A DNA stretch of 64,000 nt. Origin: Rhynchonema sp. JSB1_4. Taxonomy: Eukaryota > Nematoda > Chromadorea > Monhysterida > Xyalidae. The position numbers and the translations under genes are program-made. The stretch spans positions 1-64,000 of the forward strand of contig JASAMV010000235.1 of assembly GCA_030248065.1 (NCBI GenBank). Direction: 5' to 3'. Under the pieces are notes generated by a model that saw only the letters and a list, made by a program, of their open reading frames with translations, was not told where the DNA came from and did no database searches. Every line of letters starts with the position of its first letter. Within the stretch, counting starts at the first letter, position 1. Of this stretch, positions 1-13,600 are shown in pieces.

Positions 1-422
1 ATACACATATTCATACATTCCCCAGCCAGAGGTTTACAATCCCATCGTTTTTTTAGATGTTCGCGACCCCGACTAAACCCGCGGCATGTCCGACGTCACT
101 CCACTGCTTTCATTGTCATCGACATGCAAGATGAAAAGTTTTATAATTTAACCGCAATAATGTCACATAACATCACCATACCTCATCTTTTTCGTTGCGA
201 ATTCGCGAGAAACCGGTTCCACTTCATTTAGATGTAATTAGTGCCATTGCGTAAAGTACTGTTGTTGAAGAGACAACCTTCACTTGTATAATGGTTGTAT
301 TTGCCCCTTTCCCTGTATTCAGATCTCTGTTATTTGTGATCTGTGACGTTCACGTGAGTGAAAACGATAAAAGTGCTGCACACAAATATAATCGTTGTCG
401 TTTTTCGAACTTCCAAAAAATA
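1..422. other. Upstream flank of the first gene, no gene seen
   Basis: I see no exon on either strand that can be joined to a gene. The stretch would hold the promoter and 5' UTR of the ShKT/DB gene that starts at 423. No TATA box or trans-splice acceptor can be named with confidence. Confidence 0.4.
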
Positions 423-1374
423 ATGAATCGTGCCGCCTTGTTGCTGTCCTTATCACTGCCCCTGGCATCCGGTGTGATCACACAGCTCCAACTGCAGTTA
501 GAGTGTGCTGAAGTGGAATCAAGCGGATGTTTCATGGCAGCCCTTGCTGGGCTGTGCAATGGGAAGTTTAAATGTCCTGTTTGCTACTTCAAATATTAAC
601 GGCTCAACTTGCTGTTCTAGGCAAATCAGAAGTGATGACCAACAAAATGTGGGATTCATGTCCGTGCAGTTGCACGACGATAGCCAATGAGCGCCTCCTG
701 CAATGCTGCACGAGCGTCGGTCCAGCAACCAGGCCCGAATGTGCACCACTGTGTTCTCATCGAATCACGGCCGAAGACGTCAGCGGATTAATGTTAATGT
801 TGTCCAAACTTAATTACCTATAATCGTATCATCTTTCTTCATCACAGCTACGCAATCCCATGAACCGTAGATGTTTCGATATTCTGCATGTGTTGACCTA
901 TTGCGGATTAGAAGGCCGAGATGAAAGAGCATGCTGTCTCAAACAAGGGCTCAGCAAGAAATGTGCTGACCTGTGTGTTAGCGGATACAGGTGCATGGAA
1001 AAATCATTCGTGTACATCTTCGTTGCATTGCACTACCATTGCCATGTATGTACTAACTAAGTTAATCTCGTGTGTTTAGTCCGTCTATTTGCAACGACAA
1101 AGTGGACGATTACTATGAATGTTTGGATGACGATGGTTTGGCGAAAATGAGGCATTGCTATCTGAGGTCTGTCTTTGGCCTCCATTATTTTGAATAACAC
1201 AAGCACATAGGCAACACAAAAACAAAATGAAGTTGTACCTGCCAAACCTTAAATTTGTTCTCTTACAGAAAGATGCCAAAGATGGCCGAGTGGGATGACA
1301 CATGGAAATCAACAACTTGTCCGCTTGATAATCAAATCAGCGAAAACAAAAACAATCGAATCAGTAGAGACTAA
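423..1374 (+). CDS. Secreted Cys-rich protein with ShKT-like and DB-type modules
   Basis: Five exons join in frame: 423-573, 621-778, 848-990, 1080-1166 and 1269-1374, giving 214 residues. Residues 1-17 (MNRAALLLSLSLPLASG) form a signal peptide. Next comes a six-Cys ShKT-like pattern with the spacing C-x7-C-x8-C and a closing MWDSCPCSC. The rest looks like a DB module: LLQCCTSVG, ECAPLC, ACCLKQGLSKKC and ADLC, then a tail with ICNDKVDDYYECLDDDGL. DB modules are, to my knowledge, typical of nematode extracellular proteins, with no known enzymatic role. ShKT motifs occur in many secreted nematode proteins and do not by themselves mean a toxin. The donor of exon 1 (GTCCTG) is weak. A donor upstream in the same phase would drop one Cys and break the ShKT spacing, which is why I prefer 573. 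All other joins are phase-consistent. The exact family assignment is from memory of Cys spacing. Confidence 0.72.
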
Positions 1375-1462
1375 TGTGGACATTGTGTTGTGTGTGTTGT
1401 CACAATTGTCGATCAACCAATCACAAATCTGAATTTGTTGATCATTGCGTGCTATACTTACG

Positions 1463-1468
1463 AATAAA
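1463..1468 (+). other. Poly(A) signal AATAAA of the ShKT/DB gene
   Basis: A canonical AATAAA lies 89 bases after the stop codon at 1372-1374, a normal distance for a short 3' UTR. Confidence 0.5.
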
Positions 1469-3596
1469 AGTAGCTGTGAGCGGTTGGCTGCATGATTCTT
1501 ATGCTCTGGACAGATTGAGCAGCTTATGATTAACTGCTAACCACAGTTTTCATGGCCTGCGAAACAAAACGCAGTTCTTAACGCGGTAAGTACCCATTTA
1601 GTGAGATATCGCACGAGTTTGAGTGGTGCTGTGCTGGTACGAAGGTTTTCTTGTGCAGTACATGGTTCATCATGTTTATCAAAAACTGCTGGATATCCTG
1701 CACAGAGTCCACACAAAACCGCTTTAGCACCACTGCATGCGGTGAGTCTGAGCCTGCTATAGGTACATAGTTTGTGTGGTGCCTGGATGCGCCTATGCAC
1801 TGCAAGCAAAATCCTCAATAAGCTAAAAAATTTCGGCTGGTACTATATAACTGATGAACTTGACAGTGAACTTGCGTTTTCGAACCGTGACACAGGCATT
1901 TGGCTTTGTGCGCCAATAACAGCGCTTCGCATCAGAATACGAGATACATAGGTACCACTGCGCGTATACACATGTAAGTTTTGTGTGCAGGTTATTTGAT
2001 ACCGCGGTGCCATGCTCATGCCGTGAATCAAAGCAAAAGGCTTGTTGTACAACTAATTAGCGAACGGAGCAACAGGTCATCATCACACTCGCAACCGAAT
2101 AGCAGGCATATCACACACGTACAATGTATACTGTACATGTACACGTGTGCATGCATACAGGTACTATACCCACATATGGATGCATAAAACACGAATGAAC
2201 TAGTGGTGTGCCAGTCCTCCGTCGCATTCTATGTACGTGTAGGCATCAGGTATGTATGTATGCACATGCAAATGTGTACTGTATGGTACCCATGTACCAT
2301 CAGTGGTAGCTGTAATTAGGTAAACTCACGTCCCTAAAGCCCTTGGTGGATTAAACCTATCCTTCTCGACTTGACTGGAAAAATCAGTGCAATACCTACA
2401 ATATACACATAATACATGTACTACAAAGGTAGCTTGAGCACGGCTCAGTGTGATTTGCGTCTTCCTCCGACAAACAATGTTTTGTTGAGTTTAGAATTAG
2501 CTATATGTGTATATGTAGGTGCACATGTACGTAAATTTAAGCGTAGTTATGTATGTAGCTGTGTATACGCATATACCAATGTTCGTACTGTATTAGATGA
2601 CCGGCCAAACAAGCGCGCACATGCAATGTATGGATTTTCCTCAGTCTCATCTTGGTCAAGTGCTGGTATGCGGCAATCCCTTTCCGTTGTCCTGTCGTGT
2701 GCTTCATATTCCCTGGATAGTAATTCATGGCATTTGACATTGGTCCCGCAATTCGATCATAACAGCCAGACCCATTGGCGACTATCCAATTATTAGAGCT
2801 GACCTGGAGCTACACATCACTGTCAATTGTAATGATACTCAATCATTTCGTCATTACTTAGATTTCGGCGAATGAGTCTGCCTGCTAGGTATTCCCGCAA
2901 TTCTCAGTAACTATTCACTATCATGGATAGGTGCCGTTTCATTGCCGTATATTTAGCAACCACCCTTCTGTGTCATGTCAAATTCACACGTGTTGTTCGT
3001 GTAATGGGATGACAGTTACGATGACCGAACGTTGCCGAGCATTACTATAGGGATAGCATTCCGATCGGACGGTTCCAATGCAATAGTCATGGTGTCATTC
3101 TCGGCCAATTTTCGGAACTGCACGGTGTGGCAATGGAGTGGAGGGAGACTACTAGGTGGCTGAAAAGTCACGGACGACTCTCTTGGTAGCAATTGTAATG
3201 CAATGCACCCGTATTGTCTGTCGCTCCCAGATAGTGTGTATGTGTGGCCGCTAGGATACTTAGTAGCCGCCGGATGTCTGGAATATAGAACGGTGGTGGC
3301 GTTGTTGGCACGTTAATCAATATAGGCACCAACCGGCATATGTATATGTGCAGCTTTTTGGCGCGTGTTTGCCGGTAGGAAAAATTGGCCCAAACAACTG
3401 ACCGACTTGTCTGCGCACATGCAAGGAGTTGCGCTATACAACAGCCGAACCGGTCGAGTTGCAGTGTTTTTGTTGTATGCGCATGAGCTTGCTGTGTGCG
3501 GCTTTATTTCGTCTGTTTGTGCACGTACTATGTACCCACATACTGTATGTACATATACGTCAGCTTGTCGTCATGTTCGTTGACGGCCTTTGACTT

Positions 3597-3760
3597 TCAC
3601 CGGCACGCTCTCTTGTTTGCCCAACGTGTAATTCCACTTGCTCGCGGATGCTCACAAGTCATTCCCAACGACGACATTGCTTTCTGCTGCTCATGAACAA
3701 ATTTTACCAAGCACGCAATATCATTGAGCTGTTTCAGGCCCTCTTGCAATATTTGGTATG
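3597..3760 (-). pseudogene. hAT-like transposase relic (tentative)
   Basis: Read on the minus strand, about 55 codons include LNDIACLVKFVHEQQKAMSS, followed about 15 residues later by ITRWANK. A Val-Lys-Phe-His stretch followed by a Thr-Arg-Trp motif recalls the hAT family dimerisation region. There is no upstream DDE part or downstream conserved block, so this can only be a fragment. It could also be chance, as no database comparison was possible. Confidence 0.22.
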
Positions 3761-5085
3761 TAGTGCAACGGGCAGTACCTTGACAATGATCATCTGCGTA
3801 TTCATTACATTTCATTTAACACGACGCTCATGAACCATGTGTCTATCTAAATTATCATACACATGTAACATTGAATGCCTGTCTTGCATCGAATGAGCAC
3901 GACTGTTGCGAACAGCAGCGTATCAGTTTCAAGAACCCAGCGGGAAAGCTCCGCTGAAACACCAGCCATCTATGTTCAATGCCACACGAATGTGAACACA
4001 TGCCATCGGTCTCTGCAGCAACGTCAAACCCTGTTTTACACTTTCCGGTTTCATATTTGCTGAAACAGTGTCCCATGAACCTAAGGGTATCGGTACATAT
4101 GTCTACCGCACTTGTTGGATGCTATGTATGGTGCCGGTTCCGCTCATCAAGCAGCTGTTTAGAAGCAACAAAGGGAGAAGGAAGGTATATGTTGAATTGC
4201 TGTTACGCCTTCTTAAGCGTATAGTTACAGTCGGTGCAGCCATTCATCATATGAAACTGATGTGCATGTATACCAATTGTGGTGGTGGATGAAAATGCAT
4301 GTATGGCTTGGACGCTTACACTCGCACGAGATACTAAGCTGATAACAGCTTGGATGTACCGGTACGTACATATTAGACATGCAGCCACTGGACAGCCCAT
4401 TTGAGTGGCTATTTGCACTACTCCAAAGATGGAACTGTTGCCTTCTTGCAAGACGCAGCTTCGTATCTCCAGTTGGATGCCACTGCATTTGTGTAGTGTT
4501 GGTAGTCTGGCTGCCCTGTTGTTCTTCCTCCGAGTGTCAGTGCTGTTCTAGTTTCAAATGTGGGTTCACTTAGGCACCAACCAGCTTTCCAACTCCTGTC
4601 TCAGCAGAGTTTCTGGGTATGCATGCCATTTCCTTTTGAATTATGTTGTGCAAAAAAAGATATCGATACCTTGTCACGGCCAGTGCATTAGTGTGCCATT
4701 TCAGGGCACTTAACCTGCAAGAAACTTGATCGCGTGTGGTACCACCTCAAATTTTCCTCATGGTCAAATGGTTGTGCTAAATGCGTTTTTCGCAAGATGT
4801 GGTGTTTCGGGTCTTGTGTAATGGTTTCAATTTTTGCTCCTTTGCAACTTTCACTTCAGATCAGCACAATACACTTTGGTTTTCACTCCGATCAGCACCA
4901 TAAACTTTGATTTTGTCTTGTTTAAGACAAGCTATCGAACTAAGGGCAACAGCTTTTGGCTTATTAGTACTGTGGTCGAATCAGATTGTCAACAACTCAA
5001 TGTAATATTTCTCGCGCTCATTTGGGTCTTTTTGAGTTGACGACAGGATTTGACGACAGTTCTATGAGCCCTGCTTTAAAAAAGT

Positions 5086-5410
5086 TTAGCCTAAAAACTG
5101 CTCAACATTGGTAGCCCCTTCGACGTGATACTTTTGCAAACTGTCTTGTGTTCCCTTTGCATGCATCCATAATGCCACTGGAATATGACCAAGACGGATT
5201 AGGCATTTTGATTCCTTGGCCTCCATCAAAACATGAGTCAGTGCGTTTTCGGCTTGGTCCCCTATCGTAAATAGTCTCTCTCTTTGAGTACGGATTTTGC
5301 CCAAGTGTTTTTATATTATGAATTTTGTCCGATTGAGAATAGACCCAATTGCGATCGGTCATGTGTCTTGGGCCAGTCAGGTTCGCGACCACAATATTTC
5401 GTACACGCAT
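5086..5410 (-). pseudogene. MULE-like transposase relic with frameshift (tentative)
   Basis: Two overlapping minus-strand frames look coding and appear to be parts of one former protein. One (5102-5410) has NIVVANLTGPRHM followed by a Tyr-rich stretch. The other (5086-5304) has a GDQAENAL block, a CLIRLGH block and a YHVEGATNVEQFLG end. The order GP-h, GD-x-E-x-AL, RC/RLGH, FLG resembles the core of Mutator-like (MULE) transposases. The switch between frames implies a frameshift. Assignment is from motif order only and is uncertain. Confidence 0.25.
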
Positions 5411-6222
5411 TCCAATGTTTGGGCTCGTTTTCAGGGCATAGGCATTTGTAGCTAAAACTTGGCCTGCGGGCGCTCACTCATGCGCACGTGCGCTCATTTA
5501 TTGGCGGCCACAAAACTAACAACCGACGTCCTCCCAATGTTAGCAGCGCACGATAAAACCCCTCGCGGTACATAAACTAAGGCATTATCGTCAAGGGGCA
5601 TGCATGTGACTGAGATAATCGGTACCTGTGGTATGTCGATGATGTTTCTGTGGATTGCCACAGTGATGGCACCAATGGATAGCATCTCCAGAACGTCACC
5701 TTCCAACGAGCCCATGCCACCAGTACGTGCGTACGGTGTGCAATTACTATACGCCTGTTTGGCATTGGAAACTTCATTCGAAAACTGATTTCTGCGCTGG
5801 GACGCATCGCCGACTAACTTGCTTGCTGGTTTTGCAGCGCGCGTTAGGTCTGAGACATAACGTCTATCTGAGCTGTTTTCCTTCACGATCGGTGTTTCCC
5901 AAGGCTGCTACTGTTGGTGGTACCAGACTGGGTAATGCAAGTTAATAAAACGGCTATGTCATTGGCGTGAAGTGTCCATAAGTATCATCGTCGTCGACGA
6001 GGCGCGCCACGGGAACCAGATCATTTCCGAAGCTGCTGTAATATTCAATCTACACCTATGCCATCATACGCACCCACGGCAGTTAAACACGCGAAGTCAG
6101 CACACGGTTGCGCTAGTTTTTGCTCGTTCTACGAACATCAGCTTCAATGGTCGATGCCACCATTGACAAGGTGCGCCAAATGCTCTCATAGCATTGTGTG
6201 CTTTGCTACATACACAGTACCT

Positions 6223-7637
6223 ATGGGTAAGTGCAACACCTCAACGCGGCAAGGAACTCATAAGTGCAGGAGCTGCTTTTTCAATCCCAGTGTTGCTGCT
6301 GGTTCAACATTAGACGACAGTTCGCATTTTAGCGTTCAGTTTTACAACGCACAACCATTGTGGTCGCAAGCCAGCGGCGACTTTTTACACAATTTTCATC
6401 TTTTGCAAAGCTCCGGTTACCACAGAGCGCACTGTTTGGGTTCGTGCCACACCATATTTCACGAAATGGTCTGATCTTGCATTTACCAACCTTTAACTTA
6501 CGGGGATATGTATGTACTTTGCAGAGTTGCCGTTATACAATTATGTGTGCCTTTGGAACTGCCGTGTTCCATTGATTTTAGATTATACATTCTCCTACGA
6601 CATTGTTGAACTCCGCTATATGGGTGTATCCGAGCCTAACGGTGAACTGCGATCTTGAGAATTAAATGAACAGAGGCATATTCGATCATTTTCGACTTGT
6701 CTCGGTCGCTAGCAGACTCGAAAGTGCACTCAGTTACCCATCAATAAGCCGCCAACCAGCACATGTGTGGGCCGCAGATGGTTTGAAAGTGCCAATTCCA
6801 TCAGTCCGAAGCAGCGCGTAACGATGAACGTATATTTACACAAATGATGCTAAATCAACGGTGATTCGTCTTGAGAAGAATACCGCACAAATGTCAGGTG
6901 TGAATATTTGATGGAGGTTGCTATTAACAATCTTTACACAGTTTTTATCGTTGTGAGACAATGACGTTTTGTGGCATTTGCTGCAGAGGAAGTACATCGA
7001 GCGTTGAATGTAATTGAAGCGGTCAAGAAACGACTGCAATCAGATGAGGCACAAGCTGGAAGTTTGCAGACCGATCTTGCTAAACTCGAATCGGTGCTTG
7101 CCGACCAGGTGTTTCAGGTAACGTTTATTGCTTCTGGCTTATGCTTGTTCCATCCAAGGCCGGACTCCTAACAACCATCATCGTTCTCAGGAAACCCTTA
7201 ATCAACAAGAAGCCATGCAGCAAGGGTCTTCCGTTCAACCAGACGTCGTTCTCGCCGAACAGGTGTCTAACCCTGAGGCATCCAGCATAACGGTTACGCA
7301 TTTATGTCTGAAACTGAAAGACATAAGTAATCCTAATTTACTGCTTTCTGTCGAAAACCATGCAGCAACTGGTTTTACGCACACTTTAGGATGTTGGCAC
7401 ATGTGAACATTATTCGGTGAGCACAGGGGCTGGTGCTGCCAATCAAAGCAGTCGATTCGTGCAGGAACTACGCTTGAAATTAAAGCGCAGACAAAGTTAG
7501 TCGTTTGCTTTTCTCGTATTTTCTCGGATTAGATACATACGCGGATTTACGTTTGCCTTATTTCAGTAAAAGACAAAGTTCATTTGATCAAACAAGCCGT
7601 GAATGAACAGCTAAGCGCGCTTCGGCCAGATACGAAG
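6223..7637 (+). CDS. mpz-1: mpz-1 N-terminus with L27-like domain (exons 1-5)
   Basis: The tentative first coding exon holds only ATGG followed by a perfect GTAAGT donor. It joins in phase to 6987 and gives [18 protein letters not shown]. This matches the place and character of the L27 helix 1 of MPDZ, which begins a few residues after the start Met. Exons 6987-7117 and 7191-7262 continue the L27-like helices ([14 protein letters not shown], then [11 protein letters not shown]). Two small exons, 7465-7495 and 7567-7637, add a basic helical segment ending [17 protein letters not shown]27 domains pair with other L27 domains in polarity scaffolds such as PALS1, and that partner is inferred from the family. 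The exons after 7262 have no counterpart I can recall, so they rest on frame and splice sites. Confidence 0.6.
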
Positions 7638-10600
7638 GTTAATTTGGATTTTTGTCTGATTATGCTTTTAACCATAGAGGAATCTGTTCAGCAGTGACTA
7701 TGAGTAGTATTGTGAGTAAGGTGTGATATTGGTATCGTACGAAATATCCAGTTGTACCGCGACTACGATAAAGCACTGTATACACCTGTAGTTTATTGTT
7801 TGTTTTGCCAAACGTCGAAATATGGTGCAACTATAAGCAAAAATGTGCCAATTGCAGCTATTATATGCTCCGTTGACCGTCAACAGACATCAGCCATTTA
7901 TTGGGCTCGAGTTTATCGTGCAAGACAGCTCCATTGTTGTGATCAGCGCAAGAGAAGGCAGTGTCGGCACCAGGTTAGACGTGGTTGCGTGACGCGCTAA
8001 GGTACGAAATTACTGGTCGAAATGCAGAATTATGCAACTAATATAAGCACAATCTGCACTGAAGGCTGTGGTTTTCATGGCGGGACAATCATGATATAAA
8101 AAGCAACTGTAGTGCCTGTTCTTTGGTCAACCAACAATCTTTGGTTTCGCAATTTGAGAATTAAACTAAATTCCATGCTTTGAAGGTCAATCATTCCACT
8201 AAGGTATTTCATGTTTTATATTTCCTGTTTTTTGCTTGTTTTGATTGCAGGAAAATATTTATTTGAACACCTGTAGTATCTGTTCAGCCGCAGAAGTTGC
8301 CGATTTTCACAACTAACATTTCTACTGTGCAGAAACTGAATCAAAATATGGCGTCTATGTCAACACATTTCTCTTTATTGGCTGACAGGAAACTGATGTT
8401 CAGTGCCGTTATATATTAATAACGATCACTTGGGCACTCCATGTAGCGCCCAGGCATTAGTTAAGCCGTGTGACATCATTGCCGATGTTTTGAGTATTTC
8501 ATTTATTTTGCCAAACGCTGTTGCCGCACTGCTGCTGTTGTTGCTTGAGTACTTCATGCATAGTCCATTGCATTGCAGACTTGGTATGCAAACCGCAGGA
8601 ACCTGTGGCATTCAGCTAATGCGCTGAAGGATATATGTAGTGCGTCCTGCTGGTTCAGGCACGTGCAACAATTGCTCTCGGTATGTAGCAATAGTCAAAT
8701 GTGCAGCGTGCGTGTGGCGTTGACATAATGTTCGTCGCGTGTACTCAGCTTGTATATGTATACTCCAACAATACTTTTGGGAGAAACTTTTCAAACGCGT
8801 TGCCTGATCCGTAAAGCTCATTATGCGTGTATTAGCTGCAGCGGTCACGTGACTGCCAGCCGCTCAACACACAAGTCTAACGTAGTGATTTGCGAAATGC
8901 TACGAAACTCAGCTGGCTGCGCCTGTTGCGTGTGCTTTACGGATCAGGCAACGCGTTTGAAAAGTTTCTCCCAAAAGTATTGTCAGAGTATACATATTTG
9001 TGCGTAGGGTATATGGCCGCTTTCGTTCATGAGCTACTACCCGGCGGTCGTCACTGACAGGCAGTAAAAACACAAGTGCGTACTGTATGCCTATGTGTAT
9101 ATTGATTAGACGACAGCTTACATATGTATCTAGTAAGCAGCAAGCTGCCAGCTGTGAACAACACACACATACACGCTGCACATAGTATATTTACACTTGC
9201 GGTCGTATATTGAGTAGTTAGCGCTCGCGCCGAAAGGCTTACAGGCGCCAGGTTACGACGCTGTACGCCGCGCTGCCAGCTGCACGTAAGGAAGACATGT
9301 GCCGACTTGCGCCGACAGCCAAAAAAATGCACATTAGCGAGCCGGCAATAGCGCAGGTCGTATTGTTATGTCGTTCTCCTTTTCTATATGCACGAGACCG
9401 GCAGACGCAAAACGTTCGTCCGTCATTTGTCCATAGGTCTGCGTTTTTGTTTCAGTATGTTACATTTGGTGTGGACACGTGTACTCACTCGCTCTGCATC
9501 GCGCATTTACCAAAAACGGCATGCGAGTTACGTAGGTATAGATTAAGCACAGTATAACTTAACTAAACTATGTATTTGTTCCACGAAGACGCTATGCTCC
9601 TTGATTTAGATAAGAGTGGCAAGAATTTTCCCTATCATGAATATCGTCTGCCACGCAGATTCCTCGAGTCTCAAATCTCATTTCCGAAAAATATGTGTGC
9701 CAGAACAGCAGCAAAACCTTTTGCTGATGCTACAGTGAAGCGGCGGGAGCGTCGGAATACCGCATTCAGTTCGGCACCGTTCCAGCGCGCGCTGCTTTCT
9801 GCTGCGCCACATCTATTCAGTAAAGTCAAGTGTCCATGCGCTCTGATAGGTCTTTCATTATATCGTAATCTCGCGAAGCGGCAAAAAATAAATAGACTGC
9901 GCTCTCGCTCTCTGCGTACGGAAGTGTATGCCGCACCTTGGAGCACCAGATATTTTTCGTGAAATGTGCCAGGCGTGCATCTATACCTACTGGCAGACCT
10001 ATTGCGGATTGCAATGATTCTTCATTCGTGGAGTTGTGTAACCGTTATTTGATTGAAGCTCAAACGCAGCGGTAGTACATTTGGCTTTCCTCGTTGGCTA
10101 ACACATCATAGTTTTTCAGGCTTCGTGCGATCTCAAACTTTTTTGAAACTTTTTTTTGCAAAAAATAACGTGTGGGTACCTATCTACCTAGTATATGTTT
10201 GCACTAGGTATACCTATGAACCTCATTTCTGTCTCACATTTGTGATGCAACGGCTTCTGTTGTCCAAGAGTCAGTGAGCGCAAGCGGTCGGCCGTTAATT
10301 CAGGCGCTTATTGATTCTCACTGAGACCATGTCTGATGATATCCTTTCCCTCAGATATCCTCTCGTGAGATGTCAACTTGGCGCGGTGCATTGCACAGTT
10401 CCATTTCGAGGTTTATTCTGGTATTCGGCTGCACAAGCCCGAACCACGCTAACTGTGTCGATGCGCGCGCACAGGAAGCGCACCATTGTTGCCTTTGTAC
10501 GGGTGCGCATGTGTATCTACCACCGTCGACTTTCACAAGTCAATTTTTTAAAACTTTATCATGCACTCGTTGCTGTGCGGACGAATTTTCTTCGACCGTC

Positions 10601-13600
10601 GTGTTTCACATGAATGCATCTACGGTACCAGTTGCAATTCTAGGCTGAAGCATGATGCATCAGTGCACCCGACAGGAATGCGCATGCGTGCACGCTGTTT
10701 GCAGAAGGAATGCTGCCTTCACACGGTTACGGATGCCAGCGGGCATGCAAGGACGCACAGCGTTGTAGCGCTTGGAGGCAGGCTGCTTCCGCACGAAGAC
10801 GCCTTCCGCCGGGAGGAATGCTCATTCCTGCACTGAAGTTTTGTGCTTCCGTCGCTTTTTTGTTCACTGGCTTAAAACTGGGCACATATGCAACGCAAAA
10901 CAAAACTGCCAATGATTAGGCGCTATGCTTTTCCTTATCATTTGGTAAATTGTGTTGCGTCAGATGTGCGCTTTGTGTGGACAGTGGCCGTTTTATTTTG
11001 TCGATTAATTACTTGTTTTGGTTCATATCAAAGTTGAACACGTGAGCTTTTCTGAAGCATTGCATTGCATTTGCTTTCAATTTCGGTCAGTTTGCAGGTC
11101 AAAATTGTTTGTTTTTATTGTTTTGGTGAAAAAAAACGCAAATTGACTAAAATAACCGAGGGAAGCACAAAATCACAGCACAGCGCGACTGCGCTTTGGT
11201 CCCCGAGGAAGGCACTAGGGGCTTAGCTAGGCCTGAATTTTGGGGGTACCTGGACGAAAAGTCATTTTTTGAGCGCTTGTTCCATCTAAGAAACGTCGTT
11301 TTTATCCGGTGCTCGTTCAAGATTCGGCGCCTATTAAACCATGTATCAGTCAAATCAGGAGAAGCGAGCGTAGCGCGCGAAAATTTTGACTTTTTTGTCC
11401 CCCGGAAAAACTAAGTGAAAATGCGTGTATTTGACGCGCGAAGCGCTCAATTTTTTTACTTTTCGGGAGTTTCAGAGTGAAAGTCTTGGGATTTAGGGTC
11501 ATTTTCCTTCCTGTGACTGCTCAGTGAGCTACGGTACCTCAGGTACCCTCTATCCTACGGCACTGGAAGGCGCCTTCTTGTAGAACCCAGCGTGCCTCCC
11601 TTTCAGCGCTACAACACTATGCATCCTTGCATCCCAGCTGGTATCCTTAACCTGTGGAAGGCAGCTGCTTCTTGGAAGCAGCGTGCTTAATATTCGTGTT
11701 TATGCGAAATAAAACTAAACTGAACTGAACGAATGGGCATTCCTCCCGGGTGCATTGATGCATGCTTTGGCCCAGATTTGCAGCTGGTACTGTACATATC
11801 TGTATAACGTACAGTATAGTACACATGTGATCTGGTATTCAGCGACTTATGGTGTGCATGTAGACGGGATTAGGCAGGTTTGCTTGCTGACAGTCGTCGC
11901 CACCAGTGTGGTCCGCCATGTGGCGTATGTTCCAACTTTTTTCGACGATGTTCTGCATGCGCGTGCCACGCACTCGTACTGTGGTACAAAAACCCGAAGT
12001 TAATGCATTCCTGCAGCTGCTCGATATGATCTAATCAAAAAGTGCGCTCCTGGTCTTTGCTGTCGACAACGACGTCACTCTGACCCCACAATGGCACAAA
12101 TAGAAGTATATATGTATATGGGCAGCTCTTGCGACCAATAACAACTACGTACATATGTACAGTATGTATGTGATGGTACGTTATGCGCACACGCATACCA
12201 TAACGGTGAGTGGACATATTGAATGTCAGATTAGGTAATATATCTGAGCTGTCATCCTCACTGATGTGTCAACTGGCGTACACAAGCATCTGTATGTATA
12301 CATCTAACAGCAGCTGTTGGGTGTTTGTTTTCTGCCGTTATTCACACCACAATGGAGCCTGTTTGGTGAAACGCCCTTAACCTGGACGTACAGATAATGC
12401 GTCAAACTTATCTCATTAGCACTCGGTCGATCGTAAGTGCGGAGATGAGAGCACTACGAATGATCGATTTGTGAATTCGAGGTAAATAATCCCGCGTCGC
12501 TCCGACCTGCGTTCGCAGTCGAACATTGATGTTGCGGTTCTTGAGCCGCCCGTATGATAGTGCGGCTTTGCTTATGCTTTGAAAACGAGCTGGTGTGTTT
12601 GCAGTTGGCAAACAATGCATATCTACACGTGTACATGTACTACCTTCACTGTAAGTGCCTTGCTTCTAGTACTTGTGGCTAACACCCAGCCAGCGCGCTC
12701 CCAACACAATCAAACGTCCTGAACAGCTGAGCCAACGTTTCATCAGTTTGTGTGTTTTTACGTTCTGTGCGCTTGCGCGTTCGCTTTCGAGATGCGACTC
12801 CGAACTGCACCTATACCTAGTACCCTAGTACATACTTTACCTTCGTGGTTCAACGACATTTTGGTAGCGCTGTAGCAACGGCTTAGTGGTAAACCTGGTC
12901 TGTAGATTTACAGACGCATTGCAGCCGTATTTTACGGCAAAAAGATTGTTGTGGTTTGCGGCCATGGCGGCATAACGAACCGCATGTGGCGGCGTTCAAT
13001 TGCTATTGTATTTGGCTATTCCTATATGTTCTCAGTTGTTTGCCCCAATGTTGCTTTTTGCGAACAAATCGTTCCATCAGTTTGGCTGCTTTTGCACCCG
13101 AGTATAGGTCGTTGGCTCACAAACATAATGGGAAGAGTATTTCATGCTGTGGAGATGCACAAGCGCACCTGTTTTTTAAATTGTTTTTCAAGCCCGTGAA
13201 AGCTTGAATTTGATTTTTAGCGTCTGCGACTTCTGAAATGCTGGAATGTAATTATGTCATTGCAGCCCTCGATCACATTCCCGGGAACGTTTACTTAGTA
13301 TCATAAAGTAGTAGTAAATACCACAGCTGCCGCGAAGTACATGCATTTGCGCTCCTTAGTTCTATTTCAAATTAATGGACAAATTGAAACCTCGTGGCAA
13401 AATTTGTGTGGTATTAATACTGGCACGTTGGTTACATTTGCGCTCAACCTACATGTTTTCTTGTCAGTATAACTTCTGCGTTAAGATATTCTCCAGAGAT
13501 GTGATTGACTAAAAGCGTGTTGTCTAGTGTCCAACACTTACAAGCCTCATCGTTTTCACTGTTGCAACAGATAAACCTGAAAGAAAGAACATTAAGTTTT

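Larger units (their letters stand above)
1469..6222. other. Intergenic region with transposon relics
   Basis: This stretch separates the ShKT/DB gene from the PDZ scaffold gene. It is rich in TACATGTA/GTATGTAC-type alternating purine-pyrimidine microrepeats. Apart from the two transposase-like relics listed separately I see no exon set that can be assembled. The minus-strand open frame 5494-5886 (130 codons) has no family I recognise and its flanks are interrupted by stops. It may be part of the same decayed element as 5086-5410. The promoter of the scaffold gene should lie at the right end. Confidence 0.4.

Noticed and set aside
9570..9962. 130-codon ORF in the PDZ1 intron
   Set aside because: No motif, no splice evidence, and the opposite strand is equally open.
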